Below the pieces are notes generated by a model that was not told the origin of the DNA, ran no database searches, and saw nothing but the letters and a program-made list of their open reading frames with translations. This document shows, piece by piece, positions 26,893 through 35,628 of a stretch of 42,655 nt of DNA (positions within the stretch are counted from its first letter, which is position 1; each line of letters begins with the position of its first letter). The stretch lies in NCBI GenBank assembly GCA_024655825.1, contig JANLFJ010000027.1, forward strand, positions 1 to 42,655, given 5' to 3'. The stretch comes from Peptococcaceae bacterium. Its GTDB lineage: Bacteria > Bacillota > Peptococcia > DRI-13 > PHAD01. Made by a program: the position numbers and the translations under genes.

Positions 26893-27434
26893 CTTCTCTT
26901 ATCCTCCGCTTCCCAAACGATTAGCGCATTATCAATGTCCAGGTTTCTTTTATATCTTTCAAACTCTATATTGCTGAACACTAATGTGCGAATCTTCCTG
27001 TTAATAAGCTGTTCGGATTTGTCTACCAGCAACTGTAGATAGTTTTTGTCGACATCTCCTACAATCACCAGATCGATTAAGCCGGAATCAATCCCCTGGG
27101 CATAGTCACCAGTAATAAAAGCTATTTCCACATTGCCGAGATGGGCTATCACTATATCAATTAACTGGTCGATCCCCGTATACTTAAGCACAAGACTATG
27201 TAAATCGGAAAAAAGGGAATGTTTCGTGTTCGCTTTGTATTTAATCGTTCTTCCATCTTTTTCAGTACACAGCAGACCGGCTTTAGATAGACGGTTAAGT
27301 TCCACCCTGATCCCATTTGTTGACTCACCCAACTCTTCTGCAAGACCCCGTAAATATGACTGGCTATGGGGATTGAGAAAAAACTTTAGCATGAGTTTTA
27401 TCCTTGTTTTTGACGTGATCAATGATTCGAGCAA
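26889..27434 (-). CDS. Winged-helix regulator with degenerate nucleotidyltransferase-like domain
   Basis: A 181-residue protein, first gene of the polysaccharide operon. I choose the TTG at 27434 (MLESLITSKTR) because GGAG lies 8 nt upstream; the GTG at 27443 overlaps that site. Residues 5-70 form a winged helix-turn-helix (SYLRGLAEELGESTNGIRVELNRLSKAGLL). Residues 106-127 look like a MNT/Pol-beta strand-loop, but the GS...SDID signature reads GD...SGLIDL, so catalysis is doubtful. It is likely to bind the inverted repeat that surrounds its own promoter and so control the whole locus. Which signal the second domain senses is unknown. Confidence 0.75.
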   Translation of the reverse strand: MLESLITSKTRIKLMLKFFLNPHSQSYLRGLAEELGESTNGIRVELNRLSKAGLLCTEKDGRTIKYKANTKHSLFSDLHSLVLKYTGIDQLIDIVIAHLGNVEIAFITGDYAQGIDSGLIDLVIVGDVDKNYLQLLVDKSEQLINRKIRTLVFSNIEFERYKRNLDIDNALIVWEAEDKRS

Positions 27435-27465
27435 AAATATCACTCCAGATGTGAATTATAAATCG

Positions 27466-27504
27466 CAATGGTTTACGAGTAATATTATGACTCGTAAACC
27501 ATTG
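27466..27504. promoter_or_regulatory. Perfect 15-bp inverted repeat, probable operator
   Basis: The arms CAATGGTTTACGAGT (27466-27480) and its exact complement (27490-27504) are separated by 9 bp that contain the -10 hexamer. One arm fills most of the -35/-10 spacer and the other covers the likely transcription start. A dimeric repressor bound here would block RNA polymerase. The winged-helix protein encoded 40 bp downstream is the obvious candidate. A terminator is unlikely because no T-run follows on either strand. Confidence 0.75.
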
Positions 27505-27512
27505 GTTGTCAA
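27484..27512 (-). promoter_or_regulatory. Sigma-A promoter of the polysaccharide operon
   Basis: On the minus strand a perfect TTGACA (27507-27512) is followed, after 17 bp, by CATAAT (27484-27489). Transcription would start near 27477, giving a leader of about 43 nt before the regulator's TTG codon. It is the only strong promoter I see for the 27-kb gene series. Confidence 0.8.
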
Positions 27513-27545
27513 CCTTATGGTTTTGTTAAACGCCGTGCAATAATT

Positions 27546-29768
27546 TCATTTTACGCTCATTAACATTCCGATAGCTTTTTGGGCTTGATTTACTTCGTTT
27601 ATTACCTTATCATCATATGCCTCAATATTATATCCATATACCAGAACCTCAGCCCATTCCATGGGCTGCTCATTATACTTTTTCGACGTCTCAAAATACT
27701 CTTTTGCCTTTTCCATATCATTAAGATATATATAAACATACCCAATTGTCTTTATAAGCTTGGGGTGTTTTAGCCGCCATTCAGTACGCCACGGGTAATC
27801 TTTCGGCACTTCTTTTTCCTGTCTCTCTGCCATTTTTTCTATTTCAATCGCTTGAAGCAGGTGTTTTTTACCCTCAATAATGTTTTCTTTATTAATTATT
27901 AAATCTTTAGCCAGAAGAAGTTCTATATTTGCCGCATCTGCATATTCGCTGCCGTCATATTTATTGATACTAATCGCCTTTTTATAATAATCAACGGCTC
28001 TCGCATCGCCAATAAATGCCAAATAATTAGCTTTAGTGGAATACCAGTCTGACTGGTAACGGTCATATTTAATGGCATAATCCACATGCTCAAGCGCTTT
28101 TTCCATATATTTAACATCCATTGAATCCACATATTTATTGAAATATATGTTGGCAATGTTCATATGGGTTTTTTCGGCGAAGGGATTAAAGCGCGCTGCT
28201 TTTTCCGCATATTTTAGCATCAGATCAATATCACCCTGCTTTTGAGCCCCTACTATTTTATCGTTATAATAAATCGACAGCACCAATGAACAAGTGCTCA
28301 AAATAAAAACCACTGTTATGATAATAGCTGCAAATCTAACCGGGCGTAAAACCCATCCCTTTGATTTTGTATTTCCATTAATTACACCCAACATCGACCA
28401 GAAAATAATCCCAATAGCTCCATATGAAAAATCAAAGTCCATAATCCCATGGATAAACAGCCCCAGCGCAATTATGCCAGGAAGAGCCAAGGCTCTATTA
28501 CTTTTTGTAAATAAAGCTTTAATTATTAATAATAGCGATGCTCCGAGAAATGACAGCAGACCAAGTGCACCCGATTCCACAGCGATTTCAAGTATATTAT
28601 TATGAACCTGAGTAGTGTAATACGGCAGCGATCGAGCTGTTTTATACATCGCTTCCCAGGCGCCGCCGCCATAACCAATTAAGGGAGATGCGGCAATCAA
28701 TTTGATTGCGTCCTTATAGAATACTATCCTATGGTAAATGTCAACATCGTTAATGTTTAAGTTGATAATTCTACCCAGCAAATTATAAGCTATAAAGCCT
28801 CCTTTTGTAATCCCATATAAGAATATTGAGACAACCGCAGGAAATATTATGGCCTTTAAATATTTGTCTGCTTTGTCGTTATTGCTGAAATATCTCTGAA
28901 ATATATAATTAAACCCTATTAATGCAGCAGCCCCTGTCAGCACTAACCCCCAGGCAAAAAAATAGCTCTTGCTAATAACCCTGTCCAGAAATAAAACGCC
29001 AATTCCCCCGCCTGCCATTAACTGACACATAATAAGGGCCAATGCCTTATTTTTATTCCAGGCCTCCCAATTATAAATGAATAATAAAGCAGTCATTATT
29101 GCAAAGGTTATAAAACCTCCCCTAGACTGAGTACCAAATAAGCATATCAAAATTAAATAATTAGCTATTAATAAAAACAATCTTTCCGCAGTATTTTTTG
29201 TTTTACCAAATCCATTTAAACCAATCATTAACACTGCAGACAAATATACTGCCAGCGTATTGGCGTAGCCAAAAGTTGAACCAATCCTGTTTCCGCTGAA
29301 GGACCGTTCAAAAAGATTTAAGCCGTCGGAAGCCGATAAAAGGCCAATCACAGCAACAGCAACACCAGTTATAAATATTGCTGTATAAAGCGATTCATGT
29401 TCCCTTTTAATACAAATACATTCTGCAGCAATCAAATATACCATAAACAGACCCAGATAATTATAAGCGGCCTGGATGGAAAGCCATTTATTTGCTCCAT
29501 TAATTATGGCCATGAAGTTTATCAATACAAAAAAAGCAATTAATATATCAATTAATGAAAATTTACTATTAAACCCCTTAACCAAGGCAACTAAAAAAAG
29601 CATCCCTATTAGAAGGTTTATTATCAGTTGATCTCGTTCAAGAAAAACACCCTTCCAGAGTGGCGAAACCACCAAGAGAATTATCAAGCCATAATATAGG
29701 TATTTGATATAATCTTCTTTCTTTTGATGCCCTGCTAAATGGCTTCCCTTTTTAATATTTCTAGCCAT
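27546..29768 (-). CDS. O-antigen ligase/polymerase-like membrane protein with C-terminal TPR domain
   Basis: A 740-residue protein. About residues 20-490 form ten or more membrane helices with the Wzy_C/WaaL-type region: GSTFGYANTLAVYL, a QSRGGFITF block and, later, IGYGGGAWEAMY with the conserved YYTTQVHNNILEI. Residues about 510-740 are soluble tetratricopeptide-like repeats (NPFAEKTHMNIANIYF, AIKYDRYQSDWYSTKANYL, KAKEYFETSKKYN). Related proteins transfer glycans to lipid or protein acceptors. Located between the polysaccharide operon and a surface-protein gene, it might glycosylate that protein (inference). The ATG has a good GGGGGAG site. The 29769-29956 leader is AT-rich without a convincing promoter. 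Confidence 0.82.
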   Translation of the reverse strand: MARNIKKGSHLAGHQKKEDYIKYLYYGLIILLVVSPLWKGVFLERDQLIINLLIGMLFLVALVKGFNSKFSLIDILIAFFVLINFMAIINGANKWLSIQAAYNYLGLFMVYLIAAECICIKREHESLYTAIFITGVAVAVIGLLSASDGLNLFERSFSGNRIGSTFGYANTLAVYLSAVLMIGLNGFGKTKNTAERLFLLIANYLILICLFGTQSRGGFITFAIMTALLFIYNWEAWNKNKALALIMCQLMAGGGIGVLFLDRVISKSYFFAWGLVLTGAAALIGFNYIFQRYFSNNDKADKYLKAIIFPAVVSIFLYGITKGGFIAYNLLGRIINLNINDVDIYHRIVFYKDAIKLIAASPLIGYGGGAWEAMYKTARSLPYYTTQVHNNILEIAVESGALGLLSFLGASLLLIIKALFTKSNRALALPGIIALGLFIHGIMDFDFSYGAIGIIFWSMLGVINGNTKSKGWVLRPVRFAAIIITVVFILSTCSLVLSIYYNDKIVGAQKQGDIDLMLKYAEKAARFNPFAEKTHMNIANIYFNKYVDSMDVKYMEKALEHVDYAIKYDRYQSDWYSTKANYLAFIGDARAVDYYKKAISINKYDGSEYADAANIELLLAKDLIINKENIIEGKKHLLQAIEIEKMAERQEKEVPKDYPWRTEWRLKHPKLIKTIGYVYIYLNDMEKAKEYFETSKKYNEQPMEWAEVLVYGYNIEAYDDKVINEVNQAQKAIGMLMSVK

Positions 29769-29956
29769 TCAACTCCCCCTCTTATCAGGATTGTGTAAAA
29801 AGACCACTTGTTCAGAAAACACCACTTCTTCATTAGTACACATTATAAATATAACACATAACAACTTTATTGTAAGACACTACTTTATAGGAAACATTTG
29901 CCTTAGTTGACAATACAGCAAAGGGTAGTTTTAGTCCTACAAAACAGCAATTGGGC

Positions 29957-29990
29957 AAAAAAAGGAGAGGCTCGCGCCTCTCCTTTTTTA
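29957..29990 (-). terminator. Intrinsic terminator after the surface-protein gene
   Basis: GGAGAGGC (29964-29971) pairs with GCCTCTCC (29976-29983) around a TCGC loop, flanked by seven A on one side and six T on the other. The structure works in both directions; it lies 8 bp beyond the stop of the minus-strand gene that it should terminate. Confidence 0.9.
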
Positions 29991-29997
29991 GTTGTGA

Positions 29998-32274
29998 TTA
30001 TTGGGTGTAAGACACAGCCTGAGTGGCCGCATCGTAACCTACTGTCGCGTCAAACGCTTCACCGACTGCCCGGAACGGCAGCACAGTGCGACCGTTCTTG
30101 ATCTGGGCAGCAACATCAGCGGTAACCGTGGAGGTTACACCACCCTTGACCACGGTGATGGTGTTGGAACCAATAACGATGGTAACTGTCCTGTCGGAAC
30201 GGGTCAGGGTTACAGTCTGGGTAGCTGCATCCCAGCCGATTTCAGCGCCGAAGGCGTCGGCAACGGGACGCACGGCTACGAAGGTGCGGCCGTTCTCAAT
30301 AAACGGAGCTACATCGGTAACCTTGGGAGCGCCGTCCTGAACATAGCCGGTAGCGCCGATAAACATGGTAACTGACTTGGCGCCGACAACCACTTTCGGA
30401 GCGCCGAATTCAAGCGTGATAGAGTTAGTGAAGCTGATGTCATTTGCGCCGTCAGTAGCGGTGATAACCACCTGGGCTACAACTGTACCCGCCTTGTTGC
30501 TGGAGATCTTGAGAGTGGCTGAGCCTTTTTCCTTGATGTTTTTCACGATTTCAGAATCCGTGCTGTTGCTGACAATGGCATCAGCAGGCTTGGAGACGAT
30601 GTAGTAGCTCGCTGTAACGTCGCTGATATCGTTGCCGCCCGGGACCTTGGAGCCAAGAGCAACAGGTTTGCCGTCAGCGTCTAGCAGTTGGGCGGTGATA
30701 ACGGCATCCTTGCCAACCTCGGTAACCCCGGCAGGGCCGGTCAATTGCAGGCCGGAAGCCTGTTTCATAACGGTGATGGTAGCGGTGGCGCTCAGGTTCT
30801 TATCCTTGTCAATGACCGTGATGGTTTTTTCGCCTGCATATTTTTCGTCAACGTTTACCGTATCAAACGCACCAGTAGCAGCGTTAAGGTTTTTGATTGC
30901 GCGGGTGTCGCTGGCAACAAACTGCAGATTTGTGGTTATTTGCTTAGACACGCCGGCATCGTCCCATCTCTTTACGGTAGGTGCCGGGACAGTTGCGCCG
31001 ATAGGCACCACACTGGGCTTGTATTCAACCGTCAATTTTGTGGGTGTTCCCTGCTTCTTGACGGTGAATTTGAGATCGACGTATTTGCCCGAATCGAAGT
31101 AGGCTTTGATGGTGTAGTCGCCTTCTTTGTCAAGCTCTTTACCAAATATCTTCATAACAAGATATCCGGTGGTGTCTTCGGATTTGAACAGATAATCGGT
31201 TGTTTCAGAGGTGTTTTGATAGATTTTCTCGTCCATAGCGGCATCGGTCGGCCTTTGAGTTGCTTCAAACTTGAGGCCCAAGTTGCCGGCCGCCAGGTTA
31301 ACGGGAGCTGTAGAAATATCTACGCCGTCTTTGTTCGTAAGGCCGCTTACTTTCACCTGGTTCCCGTTGACGTCCAGGAGCTTGAACTTGAACTCTTTGT
31401 CCGCATCCTTGGCAATTAACTGGTTGTTGTCGGAAATTAGTTCGATGTTGTAAAGGTCGTTGGCATTAAAGTTGACATATACTTCTTTTTCTACATCTCC
31501 AGATTTGCCCTTGATGGAATATTTGCCAGGCTTGGAGGCGAACACTTTTACCTTAGCTATGCCGGCAGCGTCAGTGACAATCGATGTTTTGCTGAAAGAA
31601 ATCTCGGGCTTGCTGGCAGTAAATTCGACTGTCGTATCCCGGACAGGCGCGTTGTTTTCAGCTGACAGCTTGAAGGATATCTCATAGTAGTCGACGCTGT
31701 TGCCGTTAACAGTAGCATCGTTATAGGGGTCTCCGCTGGTACCCGCAGAACCGTCGTTTTTGTCAATTGTCAATACCTCAAGGGTTTTAGCCGCGGGAGC
31801 TGTGAAGGTTACGTCAAATACCCCGTTTTGCAGGATCTTTGCGTCTTCAGCAGATGGAGCACCGCTGCCTCCATAGAGGTATTGCTCAATTATGGTTTTG
31901 CCGGCATCAGGCAAGCCGAGAGCGATTTTTGCCGCTCCAGGAACATTGGATTTCACTTTGAAGCTAGCCTTACCAGTGGTGACATCTGTTATAACATACT
32001 GTAAGGTGCCGTCAAATGTGCCTGAATCTGCGGCAAACGTTTCAGTGGTACGGTTACTGGCAAAATATACCTTTGTGCTGCCCGCGATGGAGTTATCGGA
32101 ATTATAAGTATACACGGTAACTTTGATCGTGTCGGAGCCGTTCGCCGCGACCGAAGTCTTGTCAATGCTGGCAACTGAAGCGAACCTGTCGGCAGCTGCA
32201 AACGCAGACAGCGGCAGAAGTGTCATCATGAACACTACTAGTGTCAAGATGGCAAAAAGCTTCTTGGATTTCAA
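29998..32274 (-). CDS. Secreted surface protein with Ig-like repeats and C-terminal stalk (copper-amine-oxidase N1-like) domains
   Basis: A 758-residue secreted protein. I start at the TTG at 32274, 8 nt after a perfect AGGAGG. This gives a signal peptide (KSKKLFAILTLVVFMMTLLPLSAFA), whereas the longer open frame only runs through the leader. The body has repeated bacterial Ig-like motifs (SIDKTSVAANGSDTIKVTV, ITTNLQFVASDTRAI, TVEFTASKPEISFSK). The last about 130 residues contain two copies of a domain with PFIENGRTFVAVRPVADAFG and QIKNGRTVLPFRAVGEAFD, seen in many clostridial surface proteins. It is probably an abundant S-layer-like protein, given its strong promoter and ribosome site. No SLH domain is present, so anchoring may be through the stalk domains. 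Confidence 0.85.
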   Translation of the reverse strand: MKSKKLFAILTLVVFMMTLLPLSAFAAADRFASVASIDKTSVAANGSDTIKVTVYTYNSDNSIAGSTKVYFASNRTTETFAADSGTFDGTLQYVITDVTTGKASFKVKSNVPGAAKIALGLPDAGKTIIEQYLYGGSGAPSAEDAKILQNGVFDVTFTAPAAKTLEVLTIDKNDGSAGTSGDPYNDATVNGNSVDYYEISFKLSAENNAPVRDTTVEFTASKPEISFSKTSIVTDAAGIAKVKVFASKPGKYSIKGKSGDVEKEVYVNFNANDLYNIELISDNNQLIAKDADKEFKFKLLDVNGNQVKVSGLTNKDGVDISTAPVNLAAGNLGLKFEATQRPTDAAMDEKIYQNTSETTDYLFKSEDTTGYLVMKIFGKELDKEGDYTIKAYFDSGKYVDLKFTVKKQGTPTKLTVEYKPSVVPIGATVPAPTVKRWDDAGVSKQITTNLQFVASDTRAIKNLNAATGAFDTVNVDEKYAGEKTITVIDKDKNLSATATITVMKQASGLQLTGPAGVTEVGKDAVITAQLLDADGKPVALGSKVPGGNDISDVTASYYIVSKPADAIVSNSTDSEIVKNIKEKGSATLKISSNKAGTVVAQVVITATDGANDISFTNSITLEFGAPKVVVGAKSVTMFIGATGYVQDGAPKVTDVAPFIENGRTFVAVRPVADAFGAEIGWDAATQTVTLTRSDRTVTIVIGSNTITVVKGGVTSTVTADVAAQIKNGRTVLPFRAVGEAFDATVGYDAATQAVSYTQ

Positions 32275-32579
32275 ACTATATCCCTCCTTAAAGTTTTCAA
32301 GGTCCTCAAACCCAATGTCTTTGACAGTGGGCCTGTGCCCGGGTGAACTTACCCCCGGGGGCGGTTCCTGCCGCGAGGTCGGCTTCTTTCGGGAGCCTGA
32401 CACCGGGCATCTTGCTTGGAACCTCTACGCACTTCTATGTATCTCCTTTACACTCTAAGTGGCCCAACCACCCCCTTTAACGGGATTTAAGCAATTAACC
32501 TAAAACCTAAAGGTTTGTTTTTTTACCTTTAGAAAATTAAGGACTGTGAAAATAAAAGCAATAGTACGCCAAGTTACTA
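32275..32579 (-). ncRNA. Long structured 5' leader of the surface-protein mRNA, candidate cis-regulatory RNA
   Basis: About 305 nt separate the predicted transcription start from the TTG codon. In RNA order, GGUUCC (32423-32418) can pair with GGAACC (32368-32363), and UGCCCGG (32409-32403) with CCGGGCA (32342-32336). The pairs interleave, implying a pseudoknot or two exclusive folds. A hairpin at 32331-32311 (CCCA-TGTC / GACA-TGGG) follows, then CCUU/AAGG (32302-32286), which could mask the AGGAGG site. An 8-bp hairpin lies near the 5' end (32532-32507). The GC-rich core is unlike the AT-rich first part. I could not match it confidently to a known riboswitch class. Confidence 0.5.
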
Positions 32580-32585
32580 TACCAC

Positions 32586-32613
32586 ATTATATCACAGCAG
32601 GCGTCCAAGTCAA
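32586..32613 (-). promoter_or_regulatory. Sigma-A promoter of the surface-protein gene
   Basis: Minus strand TTGACT (32608-32613), a 16-bp spacer and a perfect TATAAT (32586-32591). Start of transcription should be near 32579, which yields the long leader described for the surface-protein gene. Confidence 0.75.
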
Positions 32614-32666
32614 TAACCATAAATAGTAAATCTGTGCAGATTCGGAGGAAATAATCAAGAAAAAGC

Positions 32667-33407
32667 TCATTTTTTGTTTTTCAGCCTAAAAAGAAGCACC
32701 AGCAGCACGAACCTCGGCAAGGCCATCATCCGCCGGATGCGAGAAGGCTGGCGGCACAGCCGGTAAAGCCATTCCAGCCCGCGGCGCTGCATCCATTCCG
32801 GCGCCCTCCTGGCCGTCCCGGCCAGGATGTCGAAGGACCCGCCCACGCCCACGGACACGGGAACCTTCAGCTGATCGATGTTCTCGCGGATGAACGTCTC
32901 CTGCCGGGGTACTCCCATGCCCACCAGGAGGATGTCCGGTTTCGCCCTGTTGATATTCGACACGACCTCTGCCGTTTCCTCCTGGGAAAAGTATCCGTGG
33001 TGGTAGCCGCAAACCCTTATTTTAGGGTGGCTGCCCAGGACGTTCAAGACAGCTTTTTCCACCACGTCCCTGGAAGCCCCAAGAAAATAGAGGCCCCAGT
33101 CCTTTTTCTCGGCGAGTTCGAGTATGCGGTAAACCAGGTCTATCCCGGTCACCCGGCCGGGGAAAGGGGTCCCCAGAAGGCGGCCCGCCAGGACAACGCC
33201 CGCCCCATCCGCCGTGACCAGGTCGGCCTTGTCCAGCACGGCATGAAAATCCTTGTCTATGTAAGCCCTGTAAATGATCTCGGCGTTGGCCGTGACGATC
33301 TGCCGGGGCTTTCCCTGCTCCACCATGACGCCTATCCATTCCACAACCTCTTCCATGGACATCCGGGCCACCCGGACCCCCAGGATGGAAACGGTCTCGA
33401 TCTTCAT
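32667..33407 (-). CDS. tagA: TagA/WecG/CpsF family glycosyltransferase
   Basis: A 246-residue GT26 enzyme. The conserved blocks are ANAEIIYRA (about 40-48), VTADGAGVV with the presumed catalytic Asp (D67), FLGASRDV, PDILLVGMGVPRQETFI and WMQRRGLEWLYRL. TagA adds N-acetylmannosamine to undecaprenyl-diphospho-N-acetylglucosamine, the second step of wall-polymer linkage units. Its presence beside two LCP ligases supports attachment of a polymer to peptidoglycan. It is the last gene of the run starting at 36204, followed by the surface protein's promoter region. The polymer itself cannot be named. Confidence 0.9.
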   Translation of the reverse strand: MKIETVSILGVRVARMSMEEVVEWIGVMVEQGKPRQIVTANAEIIYRAYIDKDFHAVLDKADLVTADGAGVVLAGRLLGTPFPGRVTGIDLVYRILELAEKKDWGLYFLGASRDVVEKAVLNVLGSHPKIRVCGYHHGYFSQEETAEVVSNINRAKPDILLVGMGVPRQETFIRENIDQLKVPVSVGVGGSFDILAGTARRAPEWMQRRGLEWLYRLCRQPSRIRRMMALPRFVLLVLLFRLKNKK

Positions 33408-33604
33408 AGACGTTTAACTCCTTTAAATTGTTCCTCAAGGGACTTTCGGAGTTTTTCGGGCGCCGGCTTGCGCAACCGGTTCCTTAATTATATTACCCTC
33501 GCACGCGGCAGGGCAAACACCAATTAGGCAACTGCAAACTAAAATGCGCTGTTATGAGGGCTGTTTTGGGGAATTTCCGCCGTTTCTTTCGTTATTGCTC
33601 CGGC

Positions 33605-34540
33605 CTAGCCCGTTTTTTTCCCGTAGATTTTTTCCAGCAGGGCGGTAAGGGCTTTTTCGTCGGCTATCCAGTAGCTCGCACCGTAGTTTATGTCATCGGC
33701 CTGTCCCGGGACGATGAACGCTTCGAGCTTTATTTCTTTCACATCGCGGAACCTGTTGGCCAGGGCGATCATTTTCTGCACCGGCATGTCGGTCTTCACC
33801 TGTTTGTTCAGTTCCTCCAGCAGGTCCGGTATTTTCCATATTGTGGAGAAGGTCAGGGCCTGGTCGGCCAAGGCCCGGAAAAACTTCTGCTGCCGCTCTA
33901 TGCGGCCGATGTCGCCATGCCCGTCGCCGCGCCAGCGCACGTATGAAAGGGCATCCCGGCCGTCCAGTTTCTGCAGGCCGGCCTTCAGGTCGATCCCCTC
34001 TTCCGGCAAATACATCCTCTCTTCCACGTTGATGGTGATCCCGCCGAGGATGTCGATGATGCTGCTGAAACCCGCAAAGTTGGTCTCCACGTAATAGTGG
34101 ACCGGGAGGTCGAGAAATTTTTCCACGGTTTTGACCGTCAGCTCGGCCCCTTCCACGGCGTGGGCGTAGTTGATCTTGCGGGTAACCCCCTTGCCCGGTA
34201 TGTCCACCCTGGTGTCGCGGGGTATGGAAAGGAGGTGGATCGCTTTTTCCTTTATGTTGATGGAAGCCAGGATGATCGTGTCCGCCCGGGCCGGCTCGTT
34301 TTCCCGCTGGTCTATGCCCAGGAGCAGGATGTTCAAAATATCCTGCGAACTGTAGAGGGGCTGCTCTTCGCCTTTTTTATCGGGAGGCACGAGGGGATCG
34401 AACAGGAGCCGCGCGCCCCAGAAACCCAGGCACGCGCAGAGCAGGAAAAGTGCGGCTGCCAGGACCAGGCCTGCCGGGGTTAAACCCGATCTTTTCCTGC
34501 GGGCCAGGCGCGGCAGGTTTATTTCTTTTTCTGTTTCCAT
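33605..34540 (-). CDS. LytR-CpsA-Psr (LCP) family wall-polymer transferase
   Basis: A 311-residue type II membrane protein: a short basic cytoplasmic tail, one membrane helix (about 24-44) and an extracellular LCP domain. The domain shows ILLLGIDQRENEPARADTIILASIN, the Arg motif SIPRDTRVDIPG, the KINYAHAVEGAELTVKTVE block and SYVRWRGDGHGDIGRIERQQ. These bind polyprenyl-pyrophosphate and transfer wall glycopolymers to peptidoglycan. It is one of a tandem pair; the second copy lies 97 bp upstream. The spacing to the TagA gene is 197 bp with nothing clear in it. Confidence 0.9.
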   Translation of the reverse strand: METEKEINLPRLARRKRSGLTPAGLVLAAALFLLCACLGFWGARLLFDPLVPPDKKGEEQPLYSSQDILNILLLGIDQRENEPARADTIILASINIKEKAIHLLSIPRDTRVDIPGKGVTRKINYAHAVEGAELTVKTVEKFLDLPVHYYVETNFAGFSSIIDILGGITINVEERMYLPEEGIDLKAGLQKLDGRDALSYVRWRGDGHGDIGRIERQQKFFRALADQALTFSTIWKIPDLLEELNKQVKTDMPVQKMIALANRFRDVKEIKLEAFIVPGQADDINYGASYWIADEKALTALLEKIYGKKTG

Positions 34541-34637
34541 CTTTTACCTCCACCGGTTGCGCCGGCCGCCGCCCGCCTGCCGCTGCCTGTAAAAATTTTT
34601 TAATAGAAAGCGGAAACCGGAAGGCGGCAAGCGAAAA

Positions 34638-35531
34638 TCATTTTCTCGCCACCTGAGCGGTGCTAAGAGGTATGGCCAGGAGTTCCCGGAGAGCGGGCAT
34701 GTCCGGCTCCCAGTACCAGAGCCCGTCGATTTTCTTGTTTTCGCCGGGCAGCACGCAGGTGGAAATGCCCTTTTCCAGCACCTCGGGAGCGATGCGGGCT
34801 AAGGCGCCCATTTCCTTGACCGTCAGGTCGGTTTTCACGTCTTTCTGGAATATGGAAATGAACTGGGGCAGCTTTGCCAGGTTCTGGGCCTTCAGCACCT
34901 TTTCCGCAAGCAGGGTGATCACCTGCTGCTGCCTTTTTACGCGCCCGATGTCCCCTTCGCTGGTCCCCCGAAAGCGCGTGTAAGCCAGGACCTGCTCGCC
35001 GTTCAAGTGCTGCCTGCCGGGCTGCAGGTCAATCCCTTCCAGGGGCACGTACATCCGCACCGGCACGTCCACTTCGATGCCGCCCAATTCATCCACCAGT
35101 TTGACCAGGCTTTTGAAATCCGCGAGCACGTAGCGGTCTATCTCCACGTCCAAAAAATCGGAGAGGGTCTTTTTGGTGAGTTCCACGCCGCCGTATGCGT
35201 AGGCGGCATTGACCTTGTCCCAGGAGCCCTTGATCCTGACCCTGGTATCGCGCGGTATGGAAAGGAGCTGGGCTTCTTTTTTCTCCCCGTCCAGGGAAGC
35301 CAGAATGATCGTGTCGGCCCGGTCGTTAACTCCCTGCCGCCCGTCGAGACCCAGCACCAGGACGTTAAACCGGTCAAACTCCGGTTTCGCGCCGCTTTCG
35401 CCGCCCTGGCCCCTTTTTTCAGACAGGGTTTTGGGGTAGGGGAGCCGGAAATACCTGTCGAAGGCCAAATAACCCAGGCACAGGACGGCCGCCAGGACGA
35501 CAGCCGTCTTAAACAGTGTTGATTTGCGCAT
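34638..35531 (-). CDS. LytR-CpsA-Psr (LCP) family wall-polymer transferase
   Basis: A 297-residue LCP protein with a single N-terminal membrane helix (about 8-24). Its extracellular domain has VLVLGLDGRQGVNDRADTII, SIPRDTRVRIKG with the catalytic-site arginines, KVNAAYAYGGVELTKKT and AYTRFRGTSEGDIGRVKRQQ. It is a paralogue of 33605-34540, with similar length and domain limits. Redundant LCP enzymes are common in Firmicutes. Together with TagA it implies covalent anchoring of a secondary wall polymer. Confidence 0.9.
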   Translation of the reverse strand: MRKSTLFKTAVVLAAVLCLGYLAFDRYFRLPYPKTLSEKRGQGGESGAKPEFDRFNVLVLGLDGRQGVNDRADTIILASLDGEKKEAQLLSIPRDTRVRIKGSWDKVNAAYAYGGVELTKKTLSDFLDVEIDRYVLADFKSLVKLVDELGGIEVDVPVRMYVPLEGIDLQPGRQHLNGEQVLAYTRFRGTSEGDIGRVKRQQQVITLLAEKVLKAQNLAKLPQFISIFQKDVKTDLTVKEMGALARIAPEVLEKGISTCVLPGENKKIDGLWYWEPDMPALRELLAIPLSTAQVARK

Positions 35532-35628
35532 GTTTTACCACCTTATTTTCGCTTTAAGAGGCACAAAGGGAACCGGGTTAAGTTAACCGGATGCAACGGG
35601 TATGAGATGTATAGAATCGCTGCCGGAA

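Noticed and set aside
27466-27504. Inverted repeat as a terminator for the ligase-like gene
   Set aside because: No T-run on either strand, and the repeat encloses a -10 box with a perfect -35 at 17 bp.
30001-31453. Several long plus-strand open frames opposite the surface-protein gene
   Set aside because: They mirror the codon pattern of the real gene and lack ribosome sites and family motifs.
32275-32403. N-terminal extension of the surface protein to a GTG at 32403
   Set aside because: It would place 43 Pro/Arg-rich residues before the signal peptide; AGGAGG lies directly before the TTG at 32274.
32306-32410. Leader peptide of 34 codons in the surface-protein leader
   Set aside because: No ribosome site at proper spacing and its sequence follows the GC-rich RNA structure.
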